64,000 nucleotides of DNA from Branchiostoma floridae (GCF_000003815.2 NC_049993.1:2895169-2959168); one strand, 5' to 3'. Positions 32,381 through 44,773 are shown, counted from the stretch's first letter. Numbers and translations are program-made. The notes: generated by a model from the sequence alone, not told the origin.

Positions 32381-33689
32381 AGGAAATGAACGCGAGTGGA
32401 CACCAAACGTCGGTTGGATAAAGGACTGTGCAAAAAAATGTTGGTATACAGAAACGTTAATCTTTTTATATTCAGTGACTGTCACTGTAGGTGGTACAAC
32501 AATTAAACAAAAGATCTTTTATATAAGTGTAAGTAGATCTTCATGATCATAGGTTCGTAGATTTCATAATCATGTGTACGTAGATTGCATGATCATGTGT
32601 TCGTAGATTTCATGGCAAATGATGTGGCTTTGATCCCAGTTCCTTGTATTTTCCACTTAGCAACTGATTCTAAAAGGAGGTCATCTGTAATGTAATGACA
32701 ACAATGATTCAAAATTTGCTGAATGTTGAAAACTTCCTCATACATTATGATCAAAACCCAACATATAACTTGTGCACTATACTTCTTGGTGAGACCGAGA
32801 ACCAATTGATGATTGGCACCCAGGATGACACCTGAAAATCCAAAATGTCTGCCATAATTGGAATCAGGAGTATTGTACGTATTGTCTACCATGGTCCATT
32901 TTGGCTGAATGGCAACGTTGTTCCCCAAAGCTATTCAATACCTTTCTCGAGGGAAATCAGCCGAACCGGTTGGGACGTGTTCTCAGCGGAGGCAAAATAA
33001 AAGACAGCGTCCTCATCTTGATGTTTCTTGCTTCGTTCCTTTCACAGTTAATTGAAAAGGATTGACGTAAACAAATCAATCAGCATTTACTTCTCTACTA
33101 CGCTTTGATAAGAAACAGATACGGGCCAACGAACGCCTCCATTCAGTTGTAAAAAGATATACTTAACCCCAGGACTCCAGAGATAGATCGTATGCAGAAT
33201 TATTATATAATGGCAAAATAGCTTTTTGTTATCATCCCCGAAATCAGTTGTATAGACTAATTTTTTTAGGCCTTGTCTGTTTTATTAAACCATAGTCTAC
33301 TATCACGTTGTATTTTTATTTGAGATGACTTTTAGAGTTAAGTATTAAGAATATTTTCTGTGCCGGTGGCAAGCGTACTCCTTACATCCTTGACTGGAAG
33401 TCCTCCTAGGAGACGGATACTCCGAAAAACAAAGCTGCATCTGCTGAAGCCGTCTCACACGTGTCATATAGTTCTGTCCCTGTGAGACTTAGTGCTCCAG
33501 TAGACGAGAGGGTGGAGAAGGAAATGCACACCCCTCCTTCACCATCAAAAGTCACGTGCAGACAAAATGTCTGTCTGCCTCCTTATCTGTCAAATCGACA
33601 GGGGAATCCCAAATATGGAATATTAATGAGCTACGGTGAAAATGATTGGTCGACGTCATCTTGCACAATGCGTCACATACACCCATTTG
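32381..33689. other. Unassigned intergenic sequence
   Basis: No gene or named repeat. A short direct repeat of ATGATCATAGGTTCGTAGATTT-like sequence recurs at about 32545, 32570 and 32590. Confidence 0.45.
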
Positions 33690-33835
33690 TGTCACATGCA
33701 CACATACACCAAAACACACATACGCACATACGTTCACGCATGCAAACACGTGCTGTATAATGCACATGCACACACACACACACACACATGTACAGAGAGA
33801 GAAGTATACGCGCAGACATACAAACACACACACGG
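33690..33835. repeat. CA-rich simple sequence
   Basis: Irregular CACA tract with a pure CA core at about 33770-33788. It creates long spurious open frames on both strands. Confidence 0.85.
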
Positions 33836-34148
33836 GAGCGACTGTCATTAAAATGTAGAAGAGAATTCGAAGTTTTGTTTTATTGTTTTTCTTTAAAATA
33901 TTGGAAAGCAACATAGAATCTTATGTCCTCAATCTTGTTTCAAAACGGTCCTTTATATTTTCATAAATACGGTGCTTATCTCAGCTGTCTGTCTTTCTGT
34001 CCAAACTTCTAGGGACCCAAATACACGTAGTGGCAACGCCATTTCCTACTACAGCTCTGTCCGCCAATGAAATATTGTGCTTCAATACGAGACAGTGTAA
34101 AGTGTGTGTCATGCATAAATTCTAAACACGTTTCAATGAAGTATAGCC

Positions 34149-34445
34149 ATGACTATTCAGCTTGCTGGTAGAAATCAATTTGTAATGCTTGTAAACAAGT
34201 CTGGTGGTGATGCCGTCATGTCGATTTCCGGCGAATGGCTTCCTAATCACTTAAATCCCAGTCACTTAAAGTTTGACGTATTAACTGAGAGTATTAAACT
34301 AATGCGTAAAAAAACGTCGTCTGCCGTCGTACACAAAACGTGCGCCTCCCTACTCAGTCATGTGATCAAGTCCACTACTATAATATCGAGCGAACCGGTA
34401 AAAGAATTGCGCAGTAGACGAGAAGTAACGTCTCATCAAGAATGA
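34149..34445 (+). other. 98-codon upstream open frame touching the GPCR start
   Basis: This frame begins at ATG 34149 and its TGA overlaps the ATG of the receptor gene in ATGA (34442-34445). It has no recognisable domain and ordinary composition. If the GPCR mRNA begins upstream of 34149, this would be an upstream ORF with a start/stop overlap of the type that permits reinitiation control; if transcription starts later, it is chance. Coding is not claimed. Confidence 0.3.
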
Positions 34446-34908
34446 CTCTAGAACTTCGAGAAGGTACCGTAGCGCTATCCCCAACGGCTTCGGGTGGAAC
34501 AGAACTTCCTCCCGAGAGCATCACCAACGAGTCCTGGTGGCAAACAGGTAACGATACGGTGGCTAAGGAGCCGTACGTTGGTGCTTACGAGATCTTGGGG
34601 ATGTTATGGATCTCCGTACCAACCATCCTTACGTACGGTATCACGTTTGTGGTAGGGACGTTAGGGAACGCGCTGGTGTTATTCTGCACCGTTCGATACA
34701 AGCGACTACGGGCGGCCACAACCTACTACCTGGCCAGTCTGGCTGCGGCAGACTTGATCATCTGCTTCGCCTGTGTGCCGATCCGAACGGCAGAGTACTT
34801 CCTGCCGCAGTGGGAGCTGGGGCTCTTCATGTGTAAGGCCATCGCCTATGTGCAGATGTCGTCTGTTGTCTGCTCCGTCTTGACGCTAACCGCCATCTCA
34901 ATAGAGAG
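34442..34908 (+). CDS. Rhodopsin-family peptide-type GPCR, exon 1 (N-terminus to TM3)
   Basis: Encodes residues 1-156 of a seven-helix receptor at the plasma membrane that should couple a ligand, probably a neuropeptide, to G proteins. Visible hallmarks: N-glycosylation sequons at N29 and N37; TM1 with G75-N76 (position 1.50) in VVGTLGNALVLF; TM2 with LAAAD (D104, 2.50) and a following proline P113; W124 in the extracellular loop; C131 at the start of TM3 for the conserved disulphide; and TLTAISIER ending in the E155-R156 of the E/DRY switch. The donor AGAG/GTAAAA splits the arginine codon in phase 2, an ancient intron position shared by many rhodopsin-like receptors. The pattern resembles TRH, kisspeptin, allatostatin and related peptide receptors; the exact ligand class is not assignable from half a receptor. 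The start is the first in-frame ATG; GC content is clearly higher than the flanks. Confidence 0.92.
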
Positions 34909-34933
34909 GTAAAAAAGTCTATCACTTTCTAGT

Positions 34934-35110
34934 AATGAATGAATGAATGAATAAATTTATTGCACAACAATCGCACAATGTACAATGTATGACAACCAAT
35001 ATCAGGTAATAGCATTATAGACAAATAGTATAGGCTACATACAGAACAACAAAATATTATCGATAAAAGTACACTTATGTATGAGTAATCTTGTCTAGGA
35101 TTTGGAAATG
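34934..35110 (-). mobile_element. Retroelement 3' tail fragment, minus orientation
   Basis: GAATGAATGAATGAATAAAT TTATTGCACAACAATCGCAC with downstream GTATAGGCTACATACAGAAC matches 19611-19800. It begins only about 25 bases after the GPCR 5' splice site. Confidence 0.65.
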
Positions 35111-35442
35111 TGTGAGGAACTGTGAATGTGTTTTTTTTTCATGTAGATGCATGTCTTTTAATTGTTCTAACAGTTCATTCTAGTAACGCTACAGAAGAGT
35201 GGATGTAATTCGAAACGCCTGAAACATCTTGTTGATGTATTTTACCTTATGATAAGGGTAAAATGTTATGCATCAAGAAGGTCGTGAGTTCAATCCCCGA
35301 CCGAGTTATGCCAAAATAGTACATGCTGCATTCCGTTCTTAGCTTTTGGCATACGGAAACAAGTTTAGTAGTCTGACATACAGTTAGGTATGGCGGATAG
35401 TTCAATGTAATATAACCAGCTGCTGCCATGCCGCGTGCCTGC

Positions 35443-35630
35443 GAAGCTGGTGTGGTACTCCAAAGGGCGGTTATACCGGCTATATAGATACAGATACAGA
35501 TACAGAAGCTGGTGTGTTACGCCAAAGAGCGGTTATAACGGCTATATAAATTTAGATACAGAAGCTGGTGTGTTACGCCAAAGGGCTATTATGCTAGCTA
35601 CATAGATACAGATGCAGATAAACACCATTA
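35443..35630. repeat. Three tandem units of a GAAGCTGGTGTGTTACGCCA repeat
   Basis: Copies at about 35443, 35505 and 35561 share GAAGCTGGTGTGTTACGCCA then AAG-GCGGTTATACCGGCTA and a GATACA simple tract. An inverted relative is at 10160-10245. Confidence 0.7.
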
Positions 35631-37930
35631 CCAGTGAACTAGCCTAAATATCTAGTAATTGGACAAAGTTGTGAGGCCCAAAAGCCAATGAAATGGAGAT
35701 GGGCACTGCCCTATACGGCATAACTTAAATTATTTGTGTTGTATTAAGGACTACCTTAAAACATGTCACATGCTGTTGGCAGGTAGGTATAGGAAGACTA
35801 TTTAATGTTTTGTGCCACTGACATTGATATTTTGCCGTAGCAAAACACAACTTGTTGGTGTAAAAATGCTTCGAACCTCCCAAATAGATACAAGTAATAA
35901 CTGTTGGACCGTCGGTATATCATGTATATTTTCAATTAGTTACATACCTAAATTTGCATTATTGCACCAATTTATCATCTGAATAACGACAAATCGATAC
36001 CGGTGCAATAACGGCTCACTTCTTAATAGTGAATGGGGCAAACAACGATCAACACGTCAGAAACCGCATTGACAAATAATTCTAATGCATAATTTCTCGC
36101 GGCGTTCATAAAACCACATCGGGTACTTTTGTTTTGTCTTTTGTCCACCTATTTGTCTATTGTATAGCATTATGGTGTATCGAAGGCATCTGTTTTGGTA
36201 ATAACACACGATACCGACCAAAATTTGAAATACACCAAATCTTCAAACAAATAATACATGTTAAATATACTGTATGTAGTACTCAACAAGTACAAGAATA
36301 TAACAGTAAAATGCACCATCATTGCTAAAGGAAGATAGCCTGATCATTATGACATCGTTATGAGTCGTAAGTAAGTAAATTCGATACACATAAAATATTA
36401 GTCTGCGTAAACAAGCTTGTGGTCTCATTTCCATTGCTAAGAAGGATGTTTGCGTCTGTCCGTGTGTCTGTGTCTGCTTGTGACATGAAAACTCGTTTGC
36501 TGTTGTCGAACTTGTGGAAACATGTACAGCTTTGAACCATGCTGTCGTCGTATTGGACTACTGATAAAAGCTCCTTGATTGGACAAACTGCTGTAACACT
36601 TTGTGCATACATATATCTGTTTTATGTTTGCTTTGATCTCATCAAAAGAAAGGTAATGGCCACTCTTTGGTGTAAAAATGAGTATCTGACTTCGTTTGGA
36701 AAGGTTAAAGGGGATCTAAGGAGAAGGATGGGCTCCCCCTTTACCATACCGTGCCTTATACATCTTGGTGGATAAAAGCTCAAAACCATTAAAACCTCGA
36801 AAAAACCATAGTATTTTATTTCAAAGAGTGAAAACGCTGAAGCTGACTTCATGCGAGTTTTCTTTCCCTGAAAAATATTTAAAAAGATATAGACGTCTTC
36901 TCTTTTTGTTGGAATATCTTCTGACTCCTACAATCAATCAATCGTTCGCTTACAGTCATTGGAAATCAATTTGTTTGGCGACCCCCCTACCTCAGGGGTA
37001 AAGTGAAGCGTTTGTGACAGCCCCAAATGACAAATCGATAGAAGCAAGTGCGAAGAATACAAACCAACACCCCATGGGCATTACGGAATGGTGAATGCTT
37101 ACCAACTTTGTGTGAAAAAACAATAACTTCAGAATGCCTGGATGGGTTTTCTTGATACTCTGCCAAAAAGTGTAGGGCTTTGATTAGCTTTCACACTGTG
37201 TGGCCGTCAGTGACAAAGATATGTCTAGAGCCCTCCACTTAAAGGCCTAGATGGACTGTCTTGATCTTGTTATGTGGTAGTGGCTTCGTTCTTTGTTCTT
37301 CCTTTTTTTCTTGCAGACAATGACCCTCTACATTGTTAACAACATAAATCAGATTGTTACCACGTATGCAAACAAATCAAAACAAACGTAAATACCAACA
37401 TGGAGTTTATTTTTTCGTTCTAGACATATCATAACATTTAAAATATATATGTATAAAAATTAAAAGCAAATCCAAATCCAGCTGGCTGTCAAAACATTTC
37501 ATTGGCATAGAGTTAATTAAGACCAAACACCAACAGATATATTGTTATTGTGACAGGAAATGATGTTTTGGCTGAGAACTTCTTGATGTTGGACTATTTA
37601 AAGACATTAGCTCAAAATTTCGGGTACAAGTTCCCAGATGCTCTGATATTGTTGCCTTTGGACGACTTTATTCATATGTCCAATGTGTAAAATAAATCAA
37701 TTATCCTTTGTTCTTGTTGCCCTGCTAAAATAAATTACTTACTTCTTAATAAGGACAGTGCCATTGTCAGTCTAGAAACAGAAAATACATCAAAGGAAGA
37801 GTGTAGTACATTCACATATGAAATAACCAGAAGAAGATGCTTTGTCGTGAACATAGTGCGGTAGTCTGAGAAAGCGGTAGGTAAACGTTTAGCCCCTTTA
37901 GTCTATTCAAGGCCTTCTAATTAGAGGCAA
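35631..37930. other. Unassigned intronic sequence
   Basis: No repeat, exon or RNA recognised. Short open frames (60-84 codons) lack domains and splice borders. A TGTGTCTG-rich patch lies near 36450-36480. Confidence 0.4.
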
Positions 37931-38110
37931 TTGTTTGTTATCCACTGTGTTAATGACACGGTATTGCAAGGCAAACCTCATTCCTGCCATTCCACCGCCT
38001 CTTACCTCCCAAATCGGAATTACCACATTTACAACTATGTGGAGTTAGGAACGTCGTGCAAAGTCTTTTTCCTAAGAAGACAAGATTGCTAACATGAAAT
38101 GACCTGAATC
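37931..38110 (-). repeat. SINE-related fragment, minus orientation
   Basis: TACAACTATGTGGAGTTAGG AACGTCGTGCAAAGTC matches the complement of the GCACTTTACACGACTTTCCT CATTT body of the SINE at 13555. The preceding GTTATCCACTGTGTTAATGA CACGGTATTG resembles 30007-30045. Confidence 0.5.
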
Positions 38111-38162
38111 TAAGGCTTCTGTGCCCCAAATCTCCTGCTACGCCACAACACAAGAAGGTATC

Positions 38163-38409
38163 AAGGTGCGCTCCCACCGCACTTGTGTCAAGTTTGCGTC
38201 ACTGCGGGATTCATTCACTGCGTCACTTTTTTGTTCTTTCCTCCGATTTTTAAAATTTAGATATTACGTTATACGTAAATGTATGACTAAGAAGACGACC
38301 AATTACACAAAAAGAAAGAAAATTCGTTCTTCATCTCTGAAATTCGTTGAGTATCTTTCGAACCCCGCAGTGACGCAAGCTTGACGCAAGTGCGGTGGGA
38401 GCGCACCTT
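38163..38409. mobile_element. Family A inverted-repeat element (MITE)
   Basis: AAGGTGCGCTCCCACCGCAC TTGTGTCAAG and CTTGACGCAAGTGCGGTGGG AGCGCACCTT form a nearly perfect pair. Core in reverse orientation (TATACGTAAATGTATGACTA AGAAGACG). Confidence 0.88.
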
Positions 38410-39425
38410 TTCTAAGCTTACTACAAAGGTGGCTTGCATATAGCGAACTTAATCCCCTGTATTTTCCCCGGTAAACGCAGCTTCCGGCCTATTAAGTAAA
38501 GACTTCACTCGGTACTCCAAACGTCTGATGATATATTCTTTTATCTCTTTGCAACAGATAAGAATTAAGGCGGCCTGCTCAAAACAGAAAGCTCTAAAGG
38601 CACAAACGCATCTCTTATCCGGATGATCATGTATATACTATTAGGCTAAGATCACTAGTCCGTTTCGAACTTCTTAATGGAGTATGACCTTTCAGATTAA
38701 AGGTCTTACTTATAACAGAGATGCTGCCTTACCATTAAGGCAATACTGTGCGGTTATATAAACCCGTGTGGATTAATTGCCCAAACCATTAGATATGTAC
38801 AAAGACCTATCACTCTACGAATAGTGGTATTTGCCAAAGGAATTAAAGCCTGGTAAATGGTTGCATCTGACATTTGATGCTTGCGGCAACGATTATAAGT
38901 CTTATGTAGGATTTGTTGGTACATGTTACGGCATACTATCTAGACGTACCTGTCTGACTTAACTGGGGCATAATCTCATAATAGCTAAAACGACTCCTGG
39001 AGTTAGCTATGAAGAGCTCACATTACAAAATGGGTGGGTTTAAAAGTAGCGACATATACGTCCGGTAGATTAACTCAGTGCGTACTCTAAAACATCCTTC
39101 TATAAAGATATTCCACAGACAATAATGACGTTTTTTTTACATCATACAGTGTTTATATATGCTTATTTTGGCCCTTGGTAAAGTTTAGAATGATATAGGC
39201 TGGTTATTCAACTAATTGTTCTGAAAGATTCTGAGTTTCTGGCCACTCTGTTGTGGACGTCACCAACCCTTGCAGGGGTCAGCTGTTAGGCGAACGTAGA
39301 TAAATAAAATTTTTATTTTTATAATGACAAAAGAAAATTAGGCTTTGTCCAAAATTTGACTCACCGGAATTAAAGACCGAATCCTTAAACTTCATTAGCT
39401 CTTTAATCCGAGTTCTGTAGACACA
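38410..39425. other. Unassigned intronic sequence
   Basis: Nothing recognisable beyond AT-rich sequence. Confidence 0.4.
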
Positions 39426-39427
39426 TG

Positions 39428-40262
39428 ATTTTGCTGCGCTCATGACGTCAGCAAAGGGTCAAAGACTGTTAGAAGTCGGTACCGCCCCTCTGTCTTCTTC
39501 ATTCAAACGTCCAAAAGTTCGTGTTCAGAAGTTTTTTTTAAGCAATGTAACTATCCCTGCATGAGACTCTTTTGGGGATCATTTTAGCAAATTAATGTAG
39601 ATATCAAACAAAAGTGCCAGACTGGTCGGGGTCTGTAAAGCTTAGTTATATTTAAATCTAAATCTATACTTTGTTTATGCAGTTTTGTTACTTACCTAAG
39701 TCCAATCCGATTTGTAATTTTGCAACTGCAAAAAAAGTGATCTGTTAATGTTAATGTCCTACTCTACTAAATCATAATCAATAAAGGCAATTTTTATGTT
39801 CCATCTGCTTATACTCCGGAGCAGAAAATCATAAGCGTTTCAAAATCTAAAATCCATAAACTATAGATCAAAAGAAAAACATGTCGATACAAGTTTGGGT
39901 TAAGAGCGCTATATTGACTCTTGGGATTCTCGGTCAATAGTTTATGTCAACATGAAAGTTCCGACAGTCTCATTGGAGAACCATGCCAAACACGCTTTTG
40001 CTTTTTGCACTATGACGAATATCAACGGGTCAAAGTCGGCACTGCTCCTTTATCATTTTTCAAAGTATAAGTTTGTGTTCAGATGGGCAGTTTCATAATC
40101 AATGTAACGCTCTATATACTATGTATAGCGCGCCTTTATCACAATACAGTTTGTTTAGATATTAACCAAGGATCCCAGACTGGTCGGGGGTCGCCAAAGC
40201 TTAATAATTATCTTAATTTGTAATCATATTATTGTATAAACCATTTTGCTACTTACGTCGAA
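39428..40262. repeat. Tandem duplication of a dispersed repeat (related to 46975-47230)
   Basis: Two diverged copies (about 39428-39700 and 40005-40262) share CAACGGGTCAAAGTC-like, GTTCGTGTTCAGA-like, CCAGACTGGTCGGGGTC and TTTTGCTACTTACGTCGA-like blocks. Between them, 39785-40005 (GGGATTCTCGGTCAATAGTT, GACAGTCTCATTGGAGAACC) is closely related to 47000-47230. No protein is evident. Confidence 0.6.
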
Positions 40263-40586
40263 GAAGGTAACCGTTGGACATACAGGTAATAAGATCCACC
40301 AAAAAGTAGTTTCTCATGACAAGCGTCTGGATATGACTTGGGAAATGTTTTCAAAAGCATATCCAGTTGCTTGAGTATGTGCTTTTATGGCGCATTTTCA
40401 ATGTTACATTCGATCTGTAAGTAATTTGACATTTGTTATATCATATGATGATGATGATGATATCTTATATGTGTTTTTCGAAGTTTGCATCAATTTTTTC
40501 TTGTCAAAATTTACACAGTTTTTTTTGTTGCGCTGTGATATGAGTAACTGCACTTGAAGGTAGTGCCACTACGTCTATGTCCATTG

Positions 40587-40686
40587 TAGCCTGGAATCCA
40601 GCCGTACTGTGCGTTGGTCGCTCTGCTCCTGCCAGTACGCAAGGAAGCAGAGCGACCAAAGCACAACACGGCTGGATTCCAGGCTA
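40587..40686. mobile_element. 100-bp foldback element with 9-bp target duplication TGTCCATTG
   Basis: TAGCCTGGAATCCAGCCGT at the left and ACGGCTGGATTCCAGGCTA at the right are perfect inverted repeats; the inner arms CGCTCTGCT / AGCAGAGCG continue the hairpin. TGTCCATTG flanks both sides (40578-40586 and 40687-40695). The size, ends and 9-bp duplication match the element at 50448. Confidence 0.9.
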
Positions 40687-40881
40687 TGTCCATTGCACAT
40701 AGAATAAAGAAATATGTTCCGACACCGTAATGATAAGTGCATAAGACGTGTGGACTTGAGTGGACCGTAATTTGCCTAAGTTTGTCCTTGTCCAAACTTA
40801 CGCAGCTTATTTTGTTGCGCTGTGATATGAGAAACTGCACTTGAGAGGAGTGCCACTAAGTCTATGTCAATTGTCAACTTA

Positions 40882-41415
40882 GGCCACAGCAAGTAAATTT
40901 TATGGATGACATCAGCGCGCGTATTAATTTTCTCCTGATTTCAGAAAAAAAAAACAAGAATTTTTTTCTTCTGCAGGGATGGTAAACATGACGATAAAGT
41001 ACCAAAATGAGCAAATATGTTGTATTGTAGCCTAATAATTGTACTTGTAGAAGTGACACTTGCGAGGTACCCAGGGCTGTAGTTGTAGAAATGAAACTTC
41101 TTGGATAGTTGTAAAAATGACACCAATATGGAAGCCATGAGTGTGGTTACCAACTTTGTTGGTGATGCCAGTCTACCACACTAGTGTCACTTTTACCACC
41201 AGTACATGTCTTGAGTACAGAAATTAATGCCTTGTTGGCTCTGATACCATGTTTTGTCCCTTTGATTCTTGTTACAACAGTCATCACAACTTTATGGTGC
41301 CTTTTTTTGAAAATGCAGCCATCTTTTTTTCACCCATCTTGTTTTTTTTTCGCCCTATCGCACTATTTTTGCAGTCTGCAGAGGATGTCATCCATAAAAT
41401 TTACTTGCTGTGGCC
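40882..41415 (+). mobile_element. PIF/Harbinger-like MITE, TTA target duplication
   Basis: 33-base terminal repeats: GGCCACAGCAAGTAAATTTT ATGGATGACATC at the left and its exact complement at the right; TTA at 40879-40881 and 41416-41418. The interior contains the TAGAAGTGACAC..GAAACTTCTTGGATAG TTGTA segment shared with 15121 and 52345. No transposase frame. Confidence 0.9.
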
Positions 41416-41706
41416 TTAGAATAAAGAAAAACGTTCCGACACCGTAAGTGCGTAAGACGCGTGGACTTAAAATGGGTTAGAAGGTTATGGCTTTTACTAT
41501 AATAGTTTTCTTAGCAGGGACCGTCTGGCATTTGCTTTTGATAACAGTGCCCATATAAATCATGCCAGATATGCGGTAGGTTAAGTGCACCAGCCTTAAT
41601 GTATACATTCTGAAAAGCAGTTGTGCCTACTTTAGAAGACACGCAGACAGATCTTTTACGCCACCTTCATTACTGTGGTGAATCTTGGCCAAGCGCATAC
41701 ATAACC

Positions 41707-41977
41707 ATCCTTCTACACAGGGAAATCCAGCAGCGAAACCGCCTATCTGGATGTACCCTGCTTTCTCAACCGTCACTCTTAGTTCCTGACCGCCCTACTT
41801 ATGAATATCAATGAGCTTACCCTTATATATGCGAGACCCTTTTGAAAAACTGAAAGGCCTATTCTCTGATTGACTGACAGCTGGTTTGGACAGCAGGGAC
41901 TAAGAGTGATGGTTGAGAAATCAGGGTACATCCAGACAGGCGGTTTCGCTGTTGGATGTCCCTGCGTAGGAGAATGA
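41707..41977. mobile_element. Foldback element related to 15982-16277
   Basis: Arms CACAGGGAAATCCAGCAGCG AAACCGCC and GGCGGTTTCGCTGTTGGATG TCCCTGCG. The shared loop-side segment TATGAATATCAATGAGCTTA CCCTTATATATGCGAGAC is inverted relative to the first copy. No target duplication is clear. Confidence 0.78.
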
Positions 41978-42922
41978 TCACGGCGGTCGGTTGCTAGGGT
42001 ATTCTTTCCCGTTGCTATGCGAGTTCGACAGAGTATCGGGTTACAAGAGGCCTACTATTGGCTAACCGTAAAATATTTCAAAATAAACAAATGTTATAAC
42101 AAGGAAAATGTATTCAAAATAATATTAAATTCGCAATTTTAGATAGTTTGAATCTTCCCCTTTGAATTGAGATTGTTTTGTTTCGATTTTGCTTCCAAAG
42201 AAGATTTTTTTCTGTTTCAAGGAAGACCTTCAATTTGACCATACTCTTGATAAGATGGGCCGCAAGTGCCATGGAAAATTCTCAATTTTTGTATTTTTCG
42301 TCATCTGAGAGGCAAATGAAACTTTTTTGTTTTTTGGGATTTTTTAATTTTTAATTTTAAGCAAAGTTACAGTCAAAAATATGCGTAAAAATGGCATTTT
42401 TCGCACTTAATTACCAATAATTCAAAATCGAGGGCATTTTTTTAAAAATCCCAAAAACGAAAATCTCGGGAAAAGTTGCGGTCATTTTGAGCCGTCAATG
42501 AGTTAAGTTGGACTCTTCTTGGTCGAGATCTTAAACGATGTTTGCACGCATGTCATGCCGCACGGATAGCGGGAGGGTGTATTTGATACCGGTGTGAACA
42601 ACACTTATAATATTCGAGGTCACCAAGAAAAACGCCAGTAGCTTCGTTACATATTACAGGTCCGCAACAAAGTGAAAGCACAGATGTACTGTCCAGAAAA
42701 TTGTTTATATTGATGGGAAACTATATTTTTCGCCTGATTCAAGTTAGTTGGGGGAAAAAGGGCCAGAAAGCACGGTTTTGTCTGCAAAGACCGCAGATGA
42801 CCTAAATAGAACACAGGTTTGGTTCGAATTACGTCAGATCGAACATCGTGGAACGAGGTTCCAATTCGGCTAGACATAGGAGGATTTGAGCCCGTATTTG
42901 ACCACCGTGGATAACTTACTAA
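41978..42922. other. Unassigned intronic sequence
   Basis: AT-rich with several poly-T tracts. No exon or repeat recognised. Confidence 0.4.
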
Positions 42923-43386
42923 ATCCACAGCAAGTACATTTTCTGGGGGACATACCGGCAGACTCTAAATGTATGACAGAGTTTGACAAAGAATCGGGAG
43001 GGGTAACACATTTAGATTTGTCAAAATAGACACCCTTAAAGTGGTTACAATATAATAAGCAAACACAAAACATGGTCTCACAGCAGACAAGACTTTTATT
43101 TTTATTTCTGCATTAAATATTCAATACGTTACACTAGTTTACGTTACACTCCTTTCGAATAAGTTATACACACTGTGCTTATAACACTAAAGTCGAGGCT
43201 ACATTTTCTCCGCTAGTTTCATGTATACAAGTACAAGTTAGGCTAAACTATGATATGATTTCCCATTTTAATACCTTTTCGACATGTTCACAATCACAGT
43301 AGGAAAAAGAAATCTTCTTTCTTTCTTTACAATCAGGCGAAAATAGAGCACGCTGATGTCATCCTGAATATTTACTTGCTGTGGCC
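42923..43386. mobile_element. Diverged PIF/Harbinger-like MITE
   Basis: Left TCCACAGCAAGTACATTTTC TGGGGGACAT and right GATGTCATCCTGAATATTTA CTTGCTGTGGCC are recognisable versions of the 40882 ends. Target duplication is not discernible. Confidence 0.55.
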
Positions 43387-44080
43387 CCATCCAAATGTAC
43401 AGGGCATGCCTTTCTCCTGAAATTAAAAGCATCCAACCGAAACCTCTACACCCACTTGTAGTACAAGACACGACTGAGAAGCGGGATGCGTTGTTGCATT
43501 GGGAAGAAGAGAGTTCATTGACCCTGGCACACTATAGAGCGTAGTCATCAATTGATAAATTTTACTCGTATGCACTTAACCTTTTTTTAAATATAGGTAC
43601 TACGTCGATAATGGTTAGAAATTCAGGTAATAAATACGCCAAATACCAAATTACTCAAGTTACTGGTTATGATTTTGTATATGGTCGCCAATAATGCTCT
43701 TTGGTAATTGCTATTTGGCGTATCGGTATTATGGTAATGGTAAGTTTCCAATAATAAAATACCTGCGGGCTGCAATGCTGTTACTGTTTCTGCGATACAA
43801 GGAACAGTCAATATTTCAAGTTATGTCATAAATGTGCCAGAATACAGGTCTTAACAGGTTTTCCTGACTGTATTTAACGTAATTTCCCGGGTCCGAAGTT
43901 GTATTTCATGGCCTCCGTACGTGTTGAATGATTCCAACGCCCATCTCGTAGGCTTCGTGCGTCGCTGTTGAAAACCAGTGGGATTCATGCTGTTAAAACT
44001 GTTGGAATATGGCACAATATTTATCAACTTTTGGATTAAAATGTTGCTTCTTAGGGGGGGCTACGGCGTTAAAAGGTTAA

Positions 44081-44773
44081 AGGCATACTACGGAGTTTTT
44101 TTGCGCCCAAATTTGAAATATTCTAGAACTAAGAAATCTCAGATTTACTACCACTTTTTGACACTTTTGTGTCATTATTTCACGTTTGCAACGTAAAGGA
44201 TTAGCCTACAAAACATTCTGCTCTAGGCTCGCTGTAACCTGTTGACCTCCCTAGTTAGACCCTCCTGTTTGTTAACAACAGCATGCTTGCCACCAGTAGG
44301 TCCCCCGGGGTGGGGTAATCAGTTTGCACATGGCAGACTGGAGATAAACAACACAATGGAGATCTTCTTCTTTGGAAACACCCATATCTAATCATTCTAA
44401 AATAGCATATAATCATGAACTTATTAGTCTATTTTGTTGGGTATCAACAAGCTGAGGTCATATTCCCTTCAAAACTGGAAGAAACCTTGTACAGAAAACT
44501 AATTACTGTACTAAGAGGAAACTGTCAACTGGCCCCCCACTGGGAGGCCAGGCTGATAAGAAACACCAGCCAGGCAGTGACCAGGCCTGTGCCCATCTGT
44601 TTGTTGGAAGATCACAGTTGTTATACATGCTTATTTGATGCAATAATGTCGTAGCATCTCTCCGTGAATATTGGTATGCAATGCTATAGGGATGATTGAA
44701 CTAACAATGTAAAGAAAAAGTAGGAAAAGCTACATGTACTTTTTGTTTTGTTCAAATACTCCGTAGTATGCCT
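44081..44773. mobile_element. TTAA-flanked inverted-repeat element
   Basis: Ends AGGCATACTACGGAGT and ACTCCGTAGTATGCCT are perfect 16-base inverted repeats, with TTAA at 44077-44080 and 44774-44777. TTAA duplication is the hallmark of piggyBac and Kolobok transposases. The 693-bp interior has only short open frames with no transposase similarity that can be recognised, so it is non-autonomous. Confidence 0.85.

Larger units (their letters stand above)
40490..41465. repeat. Tandem duplicate of about 190 bp, each copy with a different insertion
   Basis: Copy 1 starts near 40501 and copy 2 near 40788. Both contain TTTGTTGCGCTGTGATATGA G, GTGCCACTA-GTCTATGTC and AGAATAAAGAAA-TGTTCC GACACCGTAA blocks. 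Copy 1 is split by the 40587-40686 foldback and copy 2 by the 40882-41415 MITE. Confidence 0.8.

Noticed and set aside
33552..33914. 120-codon Cys/Val-rich minus frame near the GPCR
   Set aside because: Produced by CA-rich simple sequence; no domain or splice sites.
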